Notes: generated by a model not told the origin, from the letters alone. A stretch of 64,000 bases of DNA from Aphrocallistes beatrix (GCA_963281255.1 OY725501.1:1403674-1467673); one strand, 5' to 3'; positions 21,828 to 34,435 are shown, counted from the first letter of the stretch. A program made the numbers and translations.

Positions 21828-22403
21828 TATGTTATACGTATATAGAGCCTATCTATTTTCTTAAGAATTCGAGATATATTGAATGATGCTGCAAATGGAT
21901 TTGAAATGAGACATACTCTCAAACAAAAATAGAAAAAAGCATATGTCATATTTTCCGATGCAAAGCAGTGCATTTAATAGTGCACAACGAAAAAATTGAT
22001 AATATAATCATCAAATTTTTAGCACCAAGAGAATATACAGTCCATTCGGAAAGGAAGGGATTAGGACGGCACGTATGCATAATGTCGATACAAGAAAGAA
22101 AGATTCTAAATTTAGAAATATTTTAACTATTCAAAAGTTTTGATTTTTCGTAGAGATTCGAACAATATACATCATAATTCAAAAATTTGGGCGGGTTATT
22201 AAATTGCCAGGAAGTCGTTAGGAGGAGCAGTAAATGGGAAAGTACAGCCCTAGGGACTTTCCGTACTCATCTGGAAAAAAATTCTAGTTTCTAGTCTTTC
22301 CTTAGGTATTTTGTAGCCTTTCTTAATTTCTAACTCATCTTTTCCATATCGCGCACGACACATCCACTTAAATTAATTTCAATGCATATACATACCTTAC
22401 AAG

Positions 22404-22747
22404 CATACATACACATACATACATACATACATACATACATACATACATACATACATACATACATACATACATACATACATACATACATACATACATACAT
22501 ACATACATACATACATACATACATACATACATACATACATACATACATACATACATACATACATACATACATACATACATACATACATACATACATACAT
22601 ACATACATACATACATACATACATACATACATACATACATACATACATACATACATACATACATACATACATACATACATACATACATACATACATACAT
22701 ACATACATACATACATACATACATACATACATACATACATACATACA
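22404..22747. repeat. (ATAC)n microsatellite, about 345 bp
   Basis: An uninterrupted acat/tacat array. It is open in several frames on both strands (YVCM and YIHT repeats) purely because of the 4-bp period. Confidence 0.98.
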
Positions 22748-22774
22748 TGCATAACACACACCTACTTTTAATGA

Positions 22775-22852
22775 ATTGTACAGCGCACTTGAACATATTA
22801 ATATGGAATCTGCGCTATATAAATGTATATTATTATTATTATTATTATTAAT
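22775..22852 (+). repeat. 3' tail of a non-LTR-type element
   Basis: gaatctgcgctatataaatg followed by (ATT)n. A second copy of the same tail without the long ATT run lies at about 24753-24800 (cttgaacattttaaaatgg, gaatctgcgctatagaaatg). Such tails are typical of SINE/LINE 3' ends; the body was not recognised. Confidence 0.5.
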
Positions 22853-22929
22853 GACTAATTGTTCAGGGAATAAATAGTTTAAATACATTCAATATATTTC
22901 TTGTGGATAAATATGGGTAAATAAATGAT

Positions 22930-23980
22930 CTCGTTGATCGTTAGAATTTGAACAGTGACAGGCCTGGCGCTCCGAGCAATTCGAGTATCTTGAGCGAGAG
23001 CCTTAAAATGCCCTTAAAGTCTCCTCGGATTTTTGTGCCAATGCTTCACGAACGATTTTTGTTTGTGAGTTGTTGAGTATTAGTCAGTTGTAGTGACATT
23101 ACAGGCCAGGTTCCTGCGAGGCAGCGGGCACATGGGAGAAGGGTCGGTTGGATAGCTTACTTTAAACTTTAATAATGGAGCAGGAGCGGATGATAATAGT
23201 GTCCAACCAGAATGACTTCAGTTGTTGTTCGGATTTCCCGTCAGTGGCCATATAGCATATTCCGCAGAGATTGGGGAATCTTGGCATAACCAAGCAGAGA
23301 GTAAATCAGCATATAAGTTGAGGACCAGAGGAGATTGAGCGAATTACTGCGTTTTAAAGGCCTGCGAGGGCTGCTATATTTGTAGGGCAAGATGGAACCT
23401 ATAAACTGAGTGATCTAAGTAGTGATGTTTAATCGTAGTAAAGCAGCACAGTAAAAAGGCTTTTCGGACATATGTCCTTTTCCAATACAGGATAAATGGG
23501 TGCATAATTGAAGATTAAATGAGCTCTCTGAGGTCGATACAACTATATTAGGGTGACCTTAAAACCGAAAGCATGTACCTTTACATGCACATTGTTCATA
23601 TAGCATGCATTGATCACAATAAAATCAGCTTAAAAAATTAAAGCAATTTCACATTGTGCTTATTACCTCGCCCTAGTAAAATTATTGACTAACTATATTC
23701 ATTCGTTAAAACGATATAGCAGCCGATTTGATCCCTCATTTCGTAGCGTAATATTAATATGTGATTTCTATAACATTCCATGCAACCGTGAATGAATTGC
23801 AAAAGCAATATGTCTGTTCGGTTAGGATGTTTATATTTTCAGGTTTCATAAACGACATTTATATTGGACGCTTGTGAGGAAGCACGATATTTACGATAGA
23901 TCGCAGCGTGAGGACGAATACTTAACAGGAAAATTCAAAAATAAATGTTACTGAAATACAATTTCATAAATTCCGAACAA
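22930..23980. other. ABCA intron, somewhat GC-richer stretch, no gene seen
   Basis: Bases 22960-23440 are richer in GC than the surroundings and may be an old element body, but I found no termini, ORF or RNA fold to support a call. Confidence 0.4.
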
Positions 23981-23982
23981 AC

Positions 23983-24198
23983 CTAAAAATGAAAGAGCAA
24001 CGTTTAATCTCCGTTTCATTCCATCACTATAAGTCGAAATTCTGTTCCCTAATATTTCTTTTAATTTTAGGGTATCAATAAGAAATTGTATATTATCCAT
24101 CCTTTTTTCTTTAGAAGAAATCTTTAAAGAGGAATATAAAACAAAATGTTCAAATGCTGTTAATTCGTCCCATAATGTATTATATTGAAGACAATATC
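23983..24198 (-). CDS. ABCA-type transporter exon: Q-loop and ABC signature
   Basis: A 216-bp phase 1-to-1 exon with acceptor ttgtttctaatttag and donor tttttag/gtttgt. It reads GYCLQYNTLWDELTAFEHF (Q-loop; ABCA proteins usually have GYCPQ), then YSDGMKRRLNVALSF. In ABCA proteins the signature is normally YSGGMKR, so the second residue of the GG pair is Asp here, which could affect ATP sandwiching, and the Q-loop Pro is Leu. Everything else is conserved and the frame is open, so it looks like a functional or recently functional gene. It joins to 57062-57206 upstream and 20965-21219 downstream. Confidence 0.9.
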
Positions 24199-25394
24199 CT
24201 AAATTAGAAACAATATCATTGATAAAATGGAACTCTTAGTAAAATCAAAATAGTACTATTCAATTGATTTAAATAATTGAATGAGAAGAGATTAAATCTG
24301 AGATAAGTAGTATATATTTATCGAGAAAGTTTGTGATGAATAATACATGTAAGATAATGCCTGGCAATCATTACTGAGAGGAGAGTATCGTACTATACAA
24401 AGTATTTAAAAGATTAACCACAGAACATTATAGTTGTGCTTGTGTCTATCCTAATACAGTTAAAAAAATTATGAGCATGATCTGGTGGAGTGTTTCATTT
24501 TAATGGAAAATATAAACGACCGATTTAAGAGTAAAATTTAAGAGTAAAAAATGCATTAAGCAAGAAATTATCGCTCAGCACCTAAATTGCTCGCTAAATC
24601 CTCTCTTTATATTACTCTTGTCTTAGAAAATCCGAGGTCTGGATAAGTATTTATACAATACACACATACACTGTATGGTCAAATGTTTTTGAACACTATA
24701 TTGAAATGTATCATAAATAATAGCCAGTTTAGAGGTTTTTATACATCTTGCACTTGAACATTTTAAAATGGAATCTGCGCTATAGAAATGCATGCCATTA
24801 TTAAACCTAATGTATTTATTAAGCCTTTATGCAAACTCAAAAATATTCGAATATATGCCAAATCATTTTTCAGTTTCAAAATTGATGAGTGCGCATTAAA
24901 TGTCACTTATTTAAATTAGTTGCAAATCTTAAGATTGTTAGCGTTTGCTTCGAAAAGAAATGGTACATTTATATTGGACCATACCTTCATCAGCATAATC
25001 CCTACTATATTAGCAGAGTATAAAAATGCAATCCTAGTAATTGCATTGGATGCTCACTATTGGAGTGAGCGTTGGTGAGCCGATTAAACGAGTCACAGGA
25101 GAATTTAATGATTTTGGAGAATTATTTGACTAAATTTAGAACTAAATTTAAATAGAAAAAAGAATTTTCTTCATGGAACCATTTCCAGTATCTCAAAGGA
25201 TCCAGGAAAGCTATTCACTACTTTCTCTTTGTAGGCCATCAAAAAATTTACATCCTACCTTTTTCTTCTTCAAAAGGAAAAAGAAAATAGGTAGCAAGTA
25301 AATCTCTCGATGATTCTCAAAGTTTAGCATAAAATTCATCTTCAAAATTCGACAATAATAAATTCCAAACACACAAAAGACATTTAAAGATCAG
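24199..25394. other. ABCA intron, no gene seen
   Basis: AT-rich sequence. Only the non-LTR-type tail near 24753-24800 is recognisable. Confidence 0.5.
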
Positions 25395-25480
25395 CCTTAA
25401 TAAATGTGAACCCAGATGCCCAAAGGGAACCTCCGGCGGACGCAAGGTGTCCGCTAACAGCGCAGCCTCGCTAGTTTATA
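25395..25480 (+). mobile_element. HLE 3'-end fragment
   Basis: ggaacctccggcggacgcaag and the following cgctaacagcgcagc are a degraded hairpin end of HLE; the core is missing. Confidence 0.65.
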
Positions 25481-25559
25481 TAGAAAGGCGATCTACCGTC
25501 TAAAAAGCACTTCGTTTCAAAAACTTAATCTCTATCTCTACTCGATTTCAAGCTACCAA

Positions 25560-26031
25560 ACGCGCTCCGCTGGTTGCGCTTCACGGATGACGGACACGAA
25601 GTCTCCAACACAGGCGGACTTTGGGCGCCTAGGCTCACATTGATTAATCATAAGGATAGATAACATATTTAAATACATATGTCTTACTTATAATCGGCAT
25701 CACTCAAAAATGAAAAAAATGTCAATTTTTGAAGCATAATGATAACGTATTTACAGAGTGATAAGTCAACATCTTTCGATAAAAGCTTCATTACATTTGA
25801 GATATATGAATATAAACATTCTCTTAAAATTTCAGTTTTCTATCACTTAAAATAGCTGAGTTCTAGTTCAAAAACTGAAGCCTCTAAAAAAATAAAAAAG
25901 TGACAATGCGTTATAATTCCATGATGAGTCGACAATTTCGTCTGAGGTCAGAACTTATTTGAGCCATAAAGACTGCAACATGCCAAAATCAGCTTTCTGC
26001 GCATAGCAGTTTCTTCAATCAATTCGTTGCA
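25560..26031 (-). mobile_element. HLE copy F, diverged
   Basis: Inverse copy from a mutated GC-rich end (aaacgcgctccgctggttgc) to ttcttcaatcaattcgttgc. The upstream TGACGTCA is lost (gataacgtatttac), so this is an older copy. Confidence 0.8.
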
Positions 26032-26033
26032 TA

Positions 26034-26213
26034 CATCTTATCCAGATAGAAGTATTCCATCACCGCGAAACCTCCATTCAAATAGTATTAAAGTGGATCT
26101 ATTCAAAAAGGCCACTAATCACCATCACATATAATGACCTTTATGAATACACCCATTTAATACAATTTGTATGGAGGTTTCCATAGGAGGCGGATACTTC
26201 TGTCCGGGTACTG
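26034..26213. mobile_element. 180-bp TA-flanked MITE at the end of HLE copy F
   Basis: The right end is, inverted, CAGTACCCGGACAGAAGTATC and the left end a degraded form with ATAGAAGTATTCC; TA lies on both sides. It is inserted exactly where the HLE core meets its microsatellite. Confidence 0.7.
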
Positions 26214-26366
26214 TATATCTATCTATCTATATATATATATATATCTAGTATATCTATATATCTATAGCTATATCTATATCTATATATCTAGTATATCTAT
26301 ATATCTATAGCTATATCCTTACTATTAAAACTCGAACATTGTTTGTTTGTTTGTGTATCTATATAT

Positions 26367-29077
26367 GGGTCATTCCATGTGAAATCGACCAATTCGACCA
26401 ACTGTTCCATGTCGAGCATCTCAGAAATTCTTGTAATTTTGCCTGTAAGTTTTGCATACTAGTACATGATCATTTGTACAATATCAGCTTTCAATACCTT
26501 TTGGTTTTATAATTATAGCCATTTCAAAATTTGACTATTTTCATAGTTCGGACACTCTTGTTTTAGAGGCCCCTTAGTCAAATGTGACATATATCTTTCA
26601 ATTCTTGACTTAGATGTCTAGTTTTTTACTGGTTGTTAATCATATACTTAAGTAGTTACCTAATATTCTTAGCTAAATTGGGTATTCTTTTTGCCTAGTT
26701 TAGATTTAATTCTTATCTAAACATATATTTCCATCAATTTATCAAAAAAAATTCAAAATAATAATTCTTCATGTCTCCAATGGTTTAGAATTTGCCCATT
26801 TACTTTTTAATTTTGCTCTATATATGTATAATCTTCCTGGTAAATTTCATGGCTTACATCAGTTCTTTTACTGTTAAATTCCAACCTATTTTAAATCATT
26901 CCAAATTTTAATTGTCATCAATTTTTTCAAATTTTCCTGATCCCTACGAATGAAGAACACATGAAATAATTGATATTTGTTTCTATTTCTTAGTCCTACA
27001 GTTATATAGATATACTTTCTCCAGTTGTGCGTATTGTAGTTGAAATTTGTGTGTGTGTTTTATCACTTGTACTCTATATTAGAAGTATTTGTACAAGTAC
27101 CAATAATCTTCTTTTTTCCTAATATTGTAAACGATTATCTTCTTAATTTCTTTAGTTATCAATATGTCTTGCTTTCTATTGACAAAATAATTAATATATT
27201 GTTCTGTTTATACACATAGCATGGCAACGTTTCGTTACCATCCAAAACTTGTCAAATGTGGTTTCTAATTCGGGATCAAATTTCATCTGCACAACTTTGC
27301 ATATAATTAAGTATTGTAATAGTAATCCATCTAAGGGTTAAGTTTATTTCGCATAGCATGGCAAGTTTATGTTTTTATGCAAAACTTGCCAAATACGGTT
27401 TCTATTTCGGGATCGAATTCCAGCTGCACTACTTTGTAGATAATGAATTAATTTTTATAGCAATCCAATTAATTTCATAGCCAAGTGAATTTTTTTAATT
27501 TTGCAAAGAAAATTTATCGAAGCATTGATAGCACAACTTTTGACCTGACTTTATAGTAAACTCATTTGTTGTTGGGATGATATTGTTTAGAGCTTCTGCT
27601 AATGAAGTATTGAGAGTTTTAAGGTATTTGTTTACTATTTTGTTGTTGTGCAACTGCCATGGGTCACAGCAAGCTAACTACCAACTGGACTACTTTGAGA
27701 TATAAACTTGTTCATGATGAAGACAGATTGTATCAATTTCTTGTGTAAAGATGTGACCAGCTCTGATCTCCAAAAGATGTATTGCATCATTATCGAGATC
27801 AGATATTTTCTTAAGGCCTTGTTTTCTAACATATTTCGTTTTGTGGCAATTTTCGTATAAAATTATACCAACTGAACACCCTGGAATATCCATATTGCTT
27901 TAAACAAGAACAAATTATATACATCTGAATTATCAATGTTTACAGTTTTCGCATAATTATACGACGACACCAAAGTATTTATGTTATTATAACACTTATG
28001 ACAATCCTTCATTATCTGCAAAGTAGTGCAGCTGGAATTCGATCCCGAAATAGAAACCGTATTTGGCAAGTTTTACATAACATCATAAACTTGCCATGCT
28101 ATGCGAAATAAACTGAACCCTTAGATGGATTACTATTACAATACTTAATTATATGCAAAGTTGTGCAGATGAAATTTGATCCCGAATTAGAAACCACATT
28201 TGACAAGTTTTGGATGGTAACGAAACGTTGGCATGCTTTGTGTATAAACAGAACAATATATTAATTATTTTGTCAATAGAAAGCAAGACATATTGATAAC
28301 TAAAGAAATTAAGAAGATAATCGTTTTACAATATTAGGAAAAAAGAAGATTATTGGTACTTGTCCAAATACTTCTAATATATACTAGTACAAGTGATAAA
28401 ACACAAATTTCAACTACAATTCGCACAACTGGAGAAAGTATTACTATATAACTGTAGGAGTAAGAAATAGAAACAAATATCAATTATTTCATGAGTTCTA
28501 CATTCGTAGGCATCAGGAAAATTTGAAAAAATTGATGACAATTAAAATTTGGAATGATTTAAAATAGGTTGGAATTTAACAGTAAAAGAACTGATGTAAG
28601 CCATGAAATTTACCAGGAAGATTATACATATATAGAGCAAAATTAAAAAGTAAATGGGCAAATTCTAAACCATTGGAGACATGAAGAATTATTATTTTGA
28701 ATTTTTTTTGATAAATTGATGGAAATATATGTTTAGATAAGAATTAAATCTAAACTAGGCAAAAAGAATACTCAATTTAGCTAAGAATATTAGGTAACTA
28801 CTTAAGTATATGATTAACAACCAGTAAAAAACTAGACATCTAAGTCAAGAATTGAAAGATATATGTCACATTTGATTAAGGGGCCTCTAAAACAAGAGTG
28901 TCCGAACTATGAAAATAGTCAAATTTTGAAATGGCTATAATTATAAAACCAAAAGGTATTGAAAGCTGATATTGTACAAATGATCATGCACTAGTATGGA
29001 AAACTTACAGGCAAAATTACAAGAATTTCTGAGATGCTCGACATGGAACAGTTGGTCGAATTGGAATGGAATGACCC
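26367..29077. mobile_element. 2711-bp palindromic element with a central coding fragment
   Basis: Ends GGGTCATTCCATGTG and the complement of GGGTCATTCCATTCC. Inverted arms of about 1.05-1.1 kb (26367 to about 27450; about 28020 to 29077) match closely along their length, enclosing about 0.55 kb of unique sequence. It is flanked by TA repeat, so the target duplication cannot be read. Superfamily not assigned. The arms carry no ORF; the centre does (27486-28069, minus). Confidence 0.9.
27486..28069 (-). pseudogene. Cys/His-rich protein fragment in the centre of the palindrome
   Basis: Two overlapping frames read, in order, YENCHKTKYVRKQGLKK, then TQEIDTICLHHEQVYIS, then (after a stop/shift at about 27690) LACCDPWQLHNN, and finally TIKSGQKLCYQCFDKF ending near 27490. 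The spaced ICLHHE, CCDPW and KLCYQC blocks form a plausible zinc-binding Cys/His module. I recall similar blocks in uncharacterised invertebrate proteins, but I cannot name the family. The reading is broken by at least one stop and a frame change. It may be the remnant of the element's own protein or a captured host fragment. Confidence 0.5.
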
Positions 29078-29594
29078 ATATATATATCTCTCTGTAACGA
29101 ATTGATTGAAGAAACTGCCAGGCACAGAAAGCTGATTTTTGGCATGTGGGAGTCTTTTGGCTATTGCTCCACTACGTTCTGAGCTCAGACGAAAATGTCG
29201 AGTCATCATGGAATTATGACGTCATTGTCACATTTTAAAAAGTTAAGCAATACGGTTATTCGAGCACAGCTCAGCCATTATAGGAGATAGAAGGCTGAAA
29301 CATTCATAGAATGTGTATATTAATATGTCTCACATATGATGCAACTATCATCAAAAAATGATAACTCATCACTCTGTTATGACGTCATCATTACGCATCA
29401 AAATTTTAAAAATTGACAAATTTTGTGATTTTTCGTGCGATATCGATTATTGCAATAGGACCGACTTATTTATAGTTGTTATCTCCCTTAAAATTAATCA
29501 ATGTGACCCTAGGCGCCCAAAAGGCGACTCCGGCGGACACTTTGTGTCCGCCAGCCGCGCACCGCAAGCAAGCGAAGCGCGCTTGTCTATATCA

Positions 29595-29936
29595 AAGTTG
29601 ACTAATTCATGAATTAATGAATAATTAGAATAATTCATAATCCATTAAACCTTCGAAGAATTATTGAAAAATATAAAATTTAAGCCAAGAAAAAAAGTCA
29701 TAAATTGTAGGGATAAATTATTCGAATAATTTTTAATTCAGGAAGTGGAAACATTGTTGTCGAGGATTGATGGATCAATGCTATAGAAAATGTTTGGAAC
29801 ACTCTATAATCTTTATTAGTTAGTAATTGTTACTTTCCTTTTTATCACACATGATTGACTAATTCATACTTGAATTATGAATTATTCGAATAATTCATAA
29901 TTCTTTGCCATTTTTTAATGAATTAGTCACCTTAGA
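29595..29936. mobile_element. AT-rich MITE (TTGACTAATTCA ends)
   Basis: It starts gttgactaattcatgaatta and ends with the inverted tgaattagtcac. The interior repeats 'gaataattc' palindromes. A second, longer cluster lies at 46787-47130. Confidence 0.7.
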
Positions 29937-29982
29937 TCTATATCTATATCTACGTATATCTATATATCTAGTATATATATAT

Positions 29983-30476
29983 CTGTAACGAATTGATTGA
30001 AGAAACTGCCGGGCGCAGAAGGCTGATTTTTTGCATGTGGGAGATTTTTTGCTATGGGTCCAGTAAGTTCTGAGTTCAGAGCAAAATGTCGAATCATCAT
30101 GGAATTATGACGTCATTGTAACATTTTTATTAGTTAAGCACACAGTTATTCGAGTATAACTCAGCCATTATAGGTGATAGAAGACTGAAAATTTAATAGA
30201 ATATGTATACTAACATATCACACATATGATGCAACTATCATCAAAAAATGATGACTCATCACTTTGTTATGACGTCATTATTACACTTAAAAAATTTTAT
30301 AATTGTCAAATTTGGTGATTTTTCGAGTGAAATCGATTTTAACACTATGATGGACATATTTGGAGATGTTATCTCCCTTATAATTAACCAATGTGACCCC
30401 AGGCGACCGAAGGGAGCCTCCGGCGGACATGAAGTGTCCGCCAGCCGCGCAGCGCAAGCAAGCGAAGCGCGCTTGT
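29983..30476 (+). mobile_element. HLE copy H, full core
   Basis: From CTGTAACGAATTGATTG at 29983 to GCGCGCTTGT at 30476, with a (TA)n/ATCT run upstream. Both hairpins and the AP-1/CRE pair are present. Confidence 0.92.
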
Positions 30477-30479
30477 ATA

Positions 30480-30790
30480 TATTAAAACTCTAGGATTTTT
30501 GTTTGTTTGTCCGAATTGATTGAAGAAGTGGCAAGTCGTAGAGAAACGAAAATTGGCATGTAGGTGTCAAATGATAAATCTAGGAGTAAGTTCGAAGATC
30601 TAAGCGAAATGTTAACACCTCGCCGAGATAGGTGACAAAATGTGCTGACCAATCAAATTCGATTATTTTATAATGCAAATACATTGGAATAAATAGCAGT
30701 GACTAATGCATACATTCAAAATAACTATTTGTGATTGAATTCATTGGTTTATGTGAGAACCAATCAATTATCAGCCTTTTGTAATGCCAT
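30480..30790 (+). mobile_element. Second HLE-type subfamily (HLE2), 5' portion
   Basis: attaaaactctaggattttt followed by ccgaattgattgaagaa and aagtcgtagagaaacg. It is related to the HLE 5' region but distinct. The same subfamily lies at 46352-46510. Confidence 0.6.
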
Positions 30791-31111
30791 TCACACGATT
30801 ATATTTCATATAAACAAGCGCGCTTCGCTTGCTTGCGCAGCGCGGCTTTGCGGACACTTTGTGTCCGCCGGAGGCTCCCTTCGGTCGCCTGGGTCTCATT
30901 GGTTAATTATAAGGTTGAGAACATCTCTAAATACGACTCTCCTACTGTTATAATCTATATCGTACGAAAATCACCAAATTTATCAATTTTTAAAATTTTG
31001 CTGCGAAGTGATGAGTCATCATCTTTTGATGATAGTTGCATCATATGCGAGGAATGATAGTATACACATTCTATTAAAATTTCAGCCTTCTATATCTTAT
31101 AATGGCTGAGT

Positions 31112-32451
31112 CTGTAACGTAATTATTTACAATTTTCAATGCCCTTATTTTTAAACAATATGTATTATTATGGTTCAAACTCAATGGAAATAGAACAATC
31201 AGTTACTTGTAACTTCTAAGCTACAAAATCAAGTTAATAATTTATCTTTTTCCCATCTGATGCAATGACCATTTGACACCTTCTATTCATTGAGTTAATG
31301 AAGTTGGCTAGGGATTCTTGATCAAATGTTTGCCACTCAGTCTCAATTAGCTTTTCTAGCTCCTTTATGTCTTTTAGGTGCCTTATTCTGTATTCGCTTT
31401 TTGAGTATAGCCCAAAGGTTCTCAATAGGGTTGAGATCCGGGCTGTTAGCTGGCCAATCTATGGTGTGAATCATCACCGACTTCTTGTATGATTCTGATA
31501 ACTTCGATTTGTGGACACTAGAGTTGTCCTCTTGCAGTTTCCAGCTATCTGGAGACAAAGCATTAGCGATTTCAAGTAAACTTCATTCAAAACGTTGCAG
31601 TAGTGAATTGAGTTAAAATTATTCTTGAAAACCTTTATTGGGGTCGTTCCACGGGATGAAATCGCACCCCAAATATGTAATTTGGGTGTATGCCGGGAAT
31701 ATTCATTACTGGTCTTTTTCCCTTAGTCCACAACATAATCCTCCCGCTTTGGAGCCAAATAGAGCACTCATCTGATAAAAACATATTTTCCAAAGAATGT
31801 TCATGTGTTTCTTTGCCCATGCAACTCGTTTTATCTCATCGGCGGGTGTGATGCCAGGCCCTCTGATCGCAACCTTTATGGAGTAGCCCAATTTCTTTGC
31901 CGTCCTCCTGATAGTTTCATGGGATACATCTAAGCCCCTCTCTAAAGTCTTTAATTGACTCTTCAGTGTTCTAAGGGATGTTCTTGGTTGTTTTTTCATT
32001 CGAAATACCAGTCTTATGCTCTCATTACGGTGTAATTTCTGTTTTCTACCGCCCCCCTTTTTATGTTTCATCTAATCGCCATTTTTCAACCTCGTTCGGA
32101 CATTATAAACTGTTTTCAAAGAGACTTTACAACGTTCGGCTATCTGTTTACACGAATGAACTTTAGTTAGAAGATCTTTTGCAATATTTTTCCATTGAAT
32201 TCGCTGCATTTCGAGTCGGTTGTTCTATAAAATCTAACCTCAACTCAAAAAATACACAATAACTAGTTCAAGTTTGACAAAATATTAAATATTGTTTCAC
32301 TAAAGCCTTTTAGAGTAGCTGGTAATGATTATTATCTTGCAAGTATCCTACACGACACAGTTACCAGGCTGTAGTTATATACACACAGATTTCTAAGTTA
32401 TGGTTAAGTATAATCAACTGAAAAATTGTAAATAATTTCGTGACAGACTGT
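31112..32451 (-). mobile_element. Tc1 transposon nested in HLE copy J
   Basis: Right end CAGTCTGTCACGAAATTA (inverted) next to TA. The left end is the matching CTGTAACGTAATTATTTAC, with its first few bases lost. It encodes a decayed transposase. Confidence 0.85.
31234..32209 (-). pseudogene. Tc1 transposase, DD34E, frameshifted
   Basis: Begins MQRIQWKNIAKDLL at 32209, followed by an HTH (QIAERCKVSLKTVYNVRTR), a premature stop at about 32074, then KGGGRKQKL and a second HTH (GLDVSHETIRRTAKKLGY). The first catalytic Asp is in LSDECSIW, the second in QEDNSSVHKS, the Glu in NPIENLW; I count 34 residues between the last two. The usual DNDPKH motif is DNSSVH here. Frameshifts near 31780 and between 31560 and 31640 break the frame. 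The C-terminus ends DGKKINY. It is not orthologous to the DD35E copies. Confidence 0.88.
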
Positions 32452-32661
32452 ATGCTCAAATAACTGTATTGCTTAACTTTTAAAGATGTGACAATGACGT
32501 CATAAATCCATGATGAGTCGACATTTTGCACTGAGCTCAGAACTTAGTGGAGCCATAGCCAAAAGACTCCCACATGCCCAGCTTTCTGCGCCGAGGAGTT
32601 TCTTCAATCAATTCGTTTCATATACGCGTATATATACACATACACATTAATCGAGTTTTAA

Positions 32662-33004
32662 TTTCATATAAATGATTAAAAACTGCTATTTTGAGTCTAT
32701 AATTTGATTGTTAACAACCATTAAAGTGTGTTATATGCTACGATTAATCAATTCGATCATAAAATAACTTTTAACGACTTGGACTGGAATTGATTATTTA
32801 ATTATAATATTATTTAGCAATGTGAACTTTGTGTATTCAAATTGAGCTTACATTCAGGATTAGATGACTTAATACGAAGTAAATTATATTTATCACGAAA
32901 CAAAATTTCTGCTACAGTTCTGATTTCATCGATGTAACCGTAGACACATGACAATCCAGCGTACTAAGTATAAAACAAGAAAGCGACGTACTGTTTCTCT
33001 AATA
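32662..33004. other. No gene seen
   Basis: AT-rich unique-looking sequence between HLE copy J and the next HLE fragment. Confidence 0.5.
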
Positions 33005-33084
33005 TCCGCAAGCGCCCACTGGGTAAATCTGCAGACATGCAGTGTCTGCAAGCCGCGCAGCGCAAGCAAGCGAAGCGCGCTTGT
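33005..33084 (+). mobile_element. HLE 3'-end fragment
   Basis: gcagtgtctgcaagccgcgc and then GAAGCGCGCTTGT followed by a TA run. Only the hairpin end survives. Confidence 0.8.
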
Positions 33085-33700
33085 ATATATATATTCTCTC
33101 TTTTAATCGTAATGATACACTTTAATGCCCACCCAATGTGTGAAAATAATTATATTTTTGAGTGAACCTTTTGACCAGCATAGGAAATCATAACTATGTT
33201 AATCGACAATCTATATTTTTTGATGAGGTAACGTCGCCTAACTACATATATATATTCATTAATGGGTTTTAAGATAAATAATGATCATTTTTCTATCTTT
33301 TTTTTTCTACTTTGAGCTCTCTCAAAATATCACACTAGCTTCTGATGATTTGTGTCAAACTTGAAACAATAGAATTTGGATTACATTGCATAATGTGAAG
33401 TGAAAAATTAATTGTAAAATAAAGATTTTGAAAAAATTGGTTCGTAATAGAAAGATTCTGCAAATGTAGTAGGTTTTAAAAGTGTCGTTCACACCTTTTA
33501 GCGTCAAAGAATGATAGGATTGCATTCATGGATTCTGAGTTCACGCCCTTGGCTGGCGATTCAAAGGTGTTACATTTTGTCCTTTGGTGCAGAAAATCGG
33601 ACCCATTGTTGCACATTACATACTCACATATTCCCAGAATTTTAGACTTTTAACTCTTATGGTTTGGACAGGAGGAAAATTACCCAGAAAAAAATATATA

Positions 33701-34415
33701 CAGGGTGGCTTTTAAGCTCTGTCTCAAGCTTCAGTAGGTATAAAATTTCTTATTCTCAAACAATCTTAGTTATTATGGTATTTAGAGATTGTAATTCAAA
33801 TATTCTCAATGATTTCAAAAGATTTTTCGAGTCTAAGACCTAGAACTGTGTTTGGTATGGCGAGTTTTGAGGAGAAAATGTGTCCTGGCGCGCAGCGAAA
33901 TTCGAGAACCAGGTTCACTGCTTCTGTAAAAAATGTCTCTATAATTGATGTTCCCTGACGATTTAGCACCAAATAACTTTCATTCACCATGAAAATATTT
34001 CACAAATCCATTGAATTCATTATCAGAAACGAGATAAAGTTATTATTTACGGGTTCAAATTAGGTATATTTGCAAAATCACCCATAAAAGGCACTTTTTG
34101 TCACATCACCAAAAAATCAATATATTTCTACAAATTTAGAGTGTTCGAGGAAAATGTGAGAGCTAATTTGTCCTAGAATTTAAAGACTCTAGAAAGATAA
34201 TTTGAAAAGCAGTGGGCCCTGATTCTCGAAAATCTCTGCGGGCCAGGACACATATTTTCTCCACAAAACACAGTTCAAGGTCTTAGACTCAAAAGAATTT
34301 TTAAAATTATTGAGAATATTTGAATTACAATCTCTAAAGACCATAATAACAAAGATTGTTTGAGTATAAGAAATTTTATACCTAATGAAGCTTGGGAAAG
34401 AACTTCGCCACCTTG
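33701..34415. mobile_element. 715-bp TA-flanked MITE (same family as 1813-2528)
   Basis: Ends CAGGGTGGCTTTTAAGC and, inverted, CAAGGTGGCGAAGTTC; TA at 33699-33700 and 34416-34417. The interior is inverted relative to 1813-2528. Confidence 0.88.
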
Positions 34416-34435
34416 TATATACTATATATATATAT

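Larger units (their letters stand above)
26318..29586 (+). mobile_element. HLE copy G, split by a 2.7-kb palindrome
   Basis: 5' block CCTTACTATTAAAACTCG at about 26319, TA run, insertion 26367-29077, then TA run and an intact core from 29092 to the GC-rich end at 29586. Removing the insertion gives a normal ~0.55-kb HLE. Confidence 0.88.
30815..32661 (-). mobile_element. HLE copy J, split by a Tc1 element
   Basis: Inverse copy: GC-rich end at 30815 (caagcgcgcttcgcttgc), core up to ggctgag at about 31110, Tc1 insertion, core resuming at 32452 (tgctcaaataactg), then ttcttcaatcaattcg and the end block cattaatcgagttttaat at 32645-32661. Rejoined, the core matches the others. Confidence 0.9.

Noticed and set aside
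22330..22888. Several long ORFs of YVCM/YIHT repeats on both strands
   Set aside because: They are frames of the ATAC microsatellite; a 4-bp period without stops is open in every frame.
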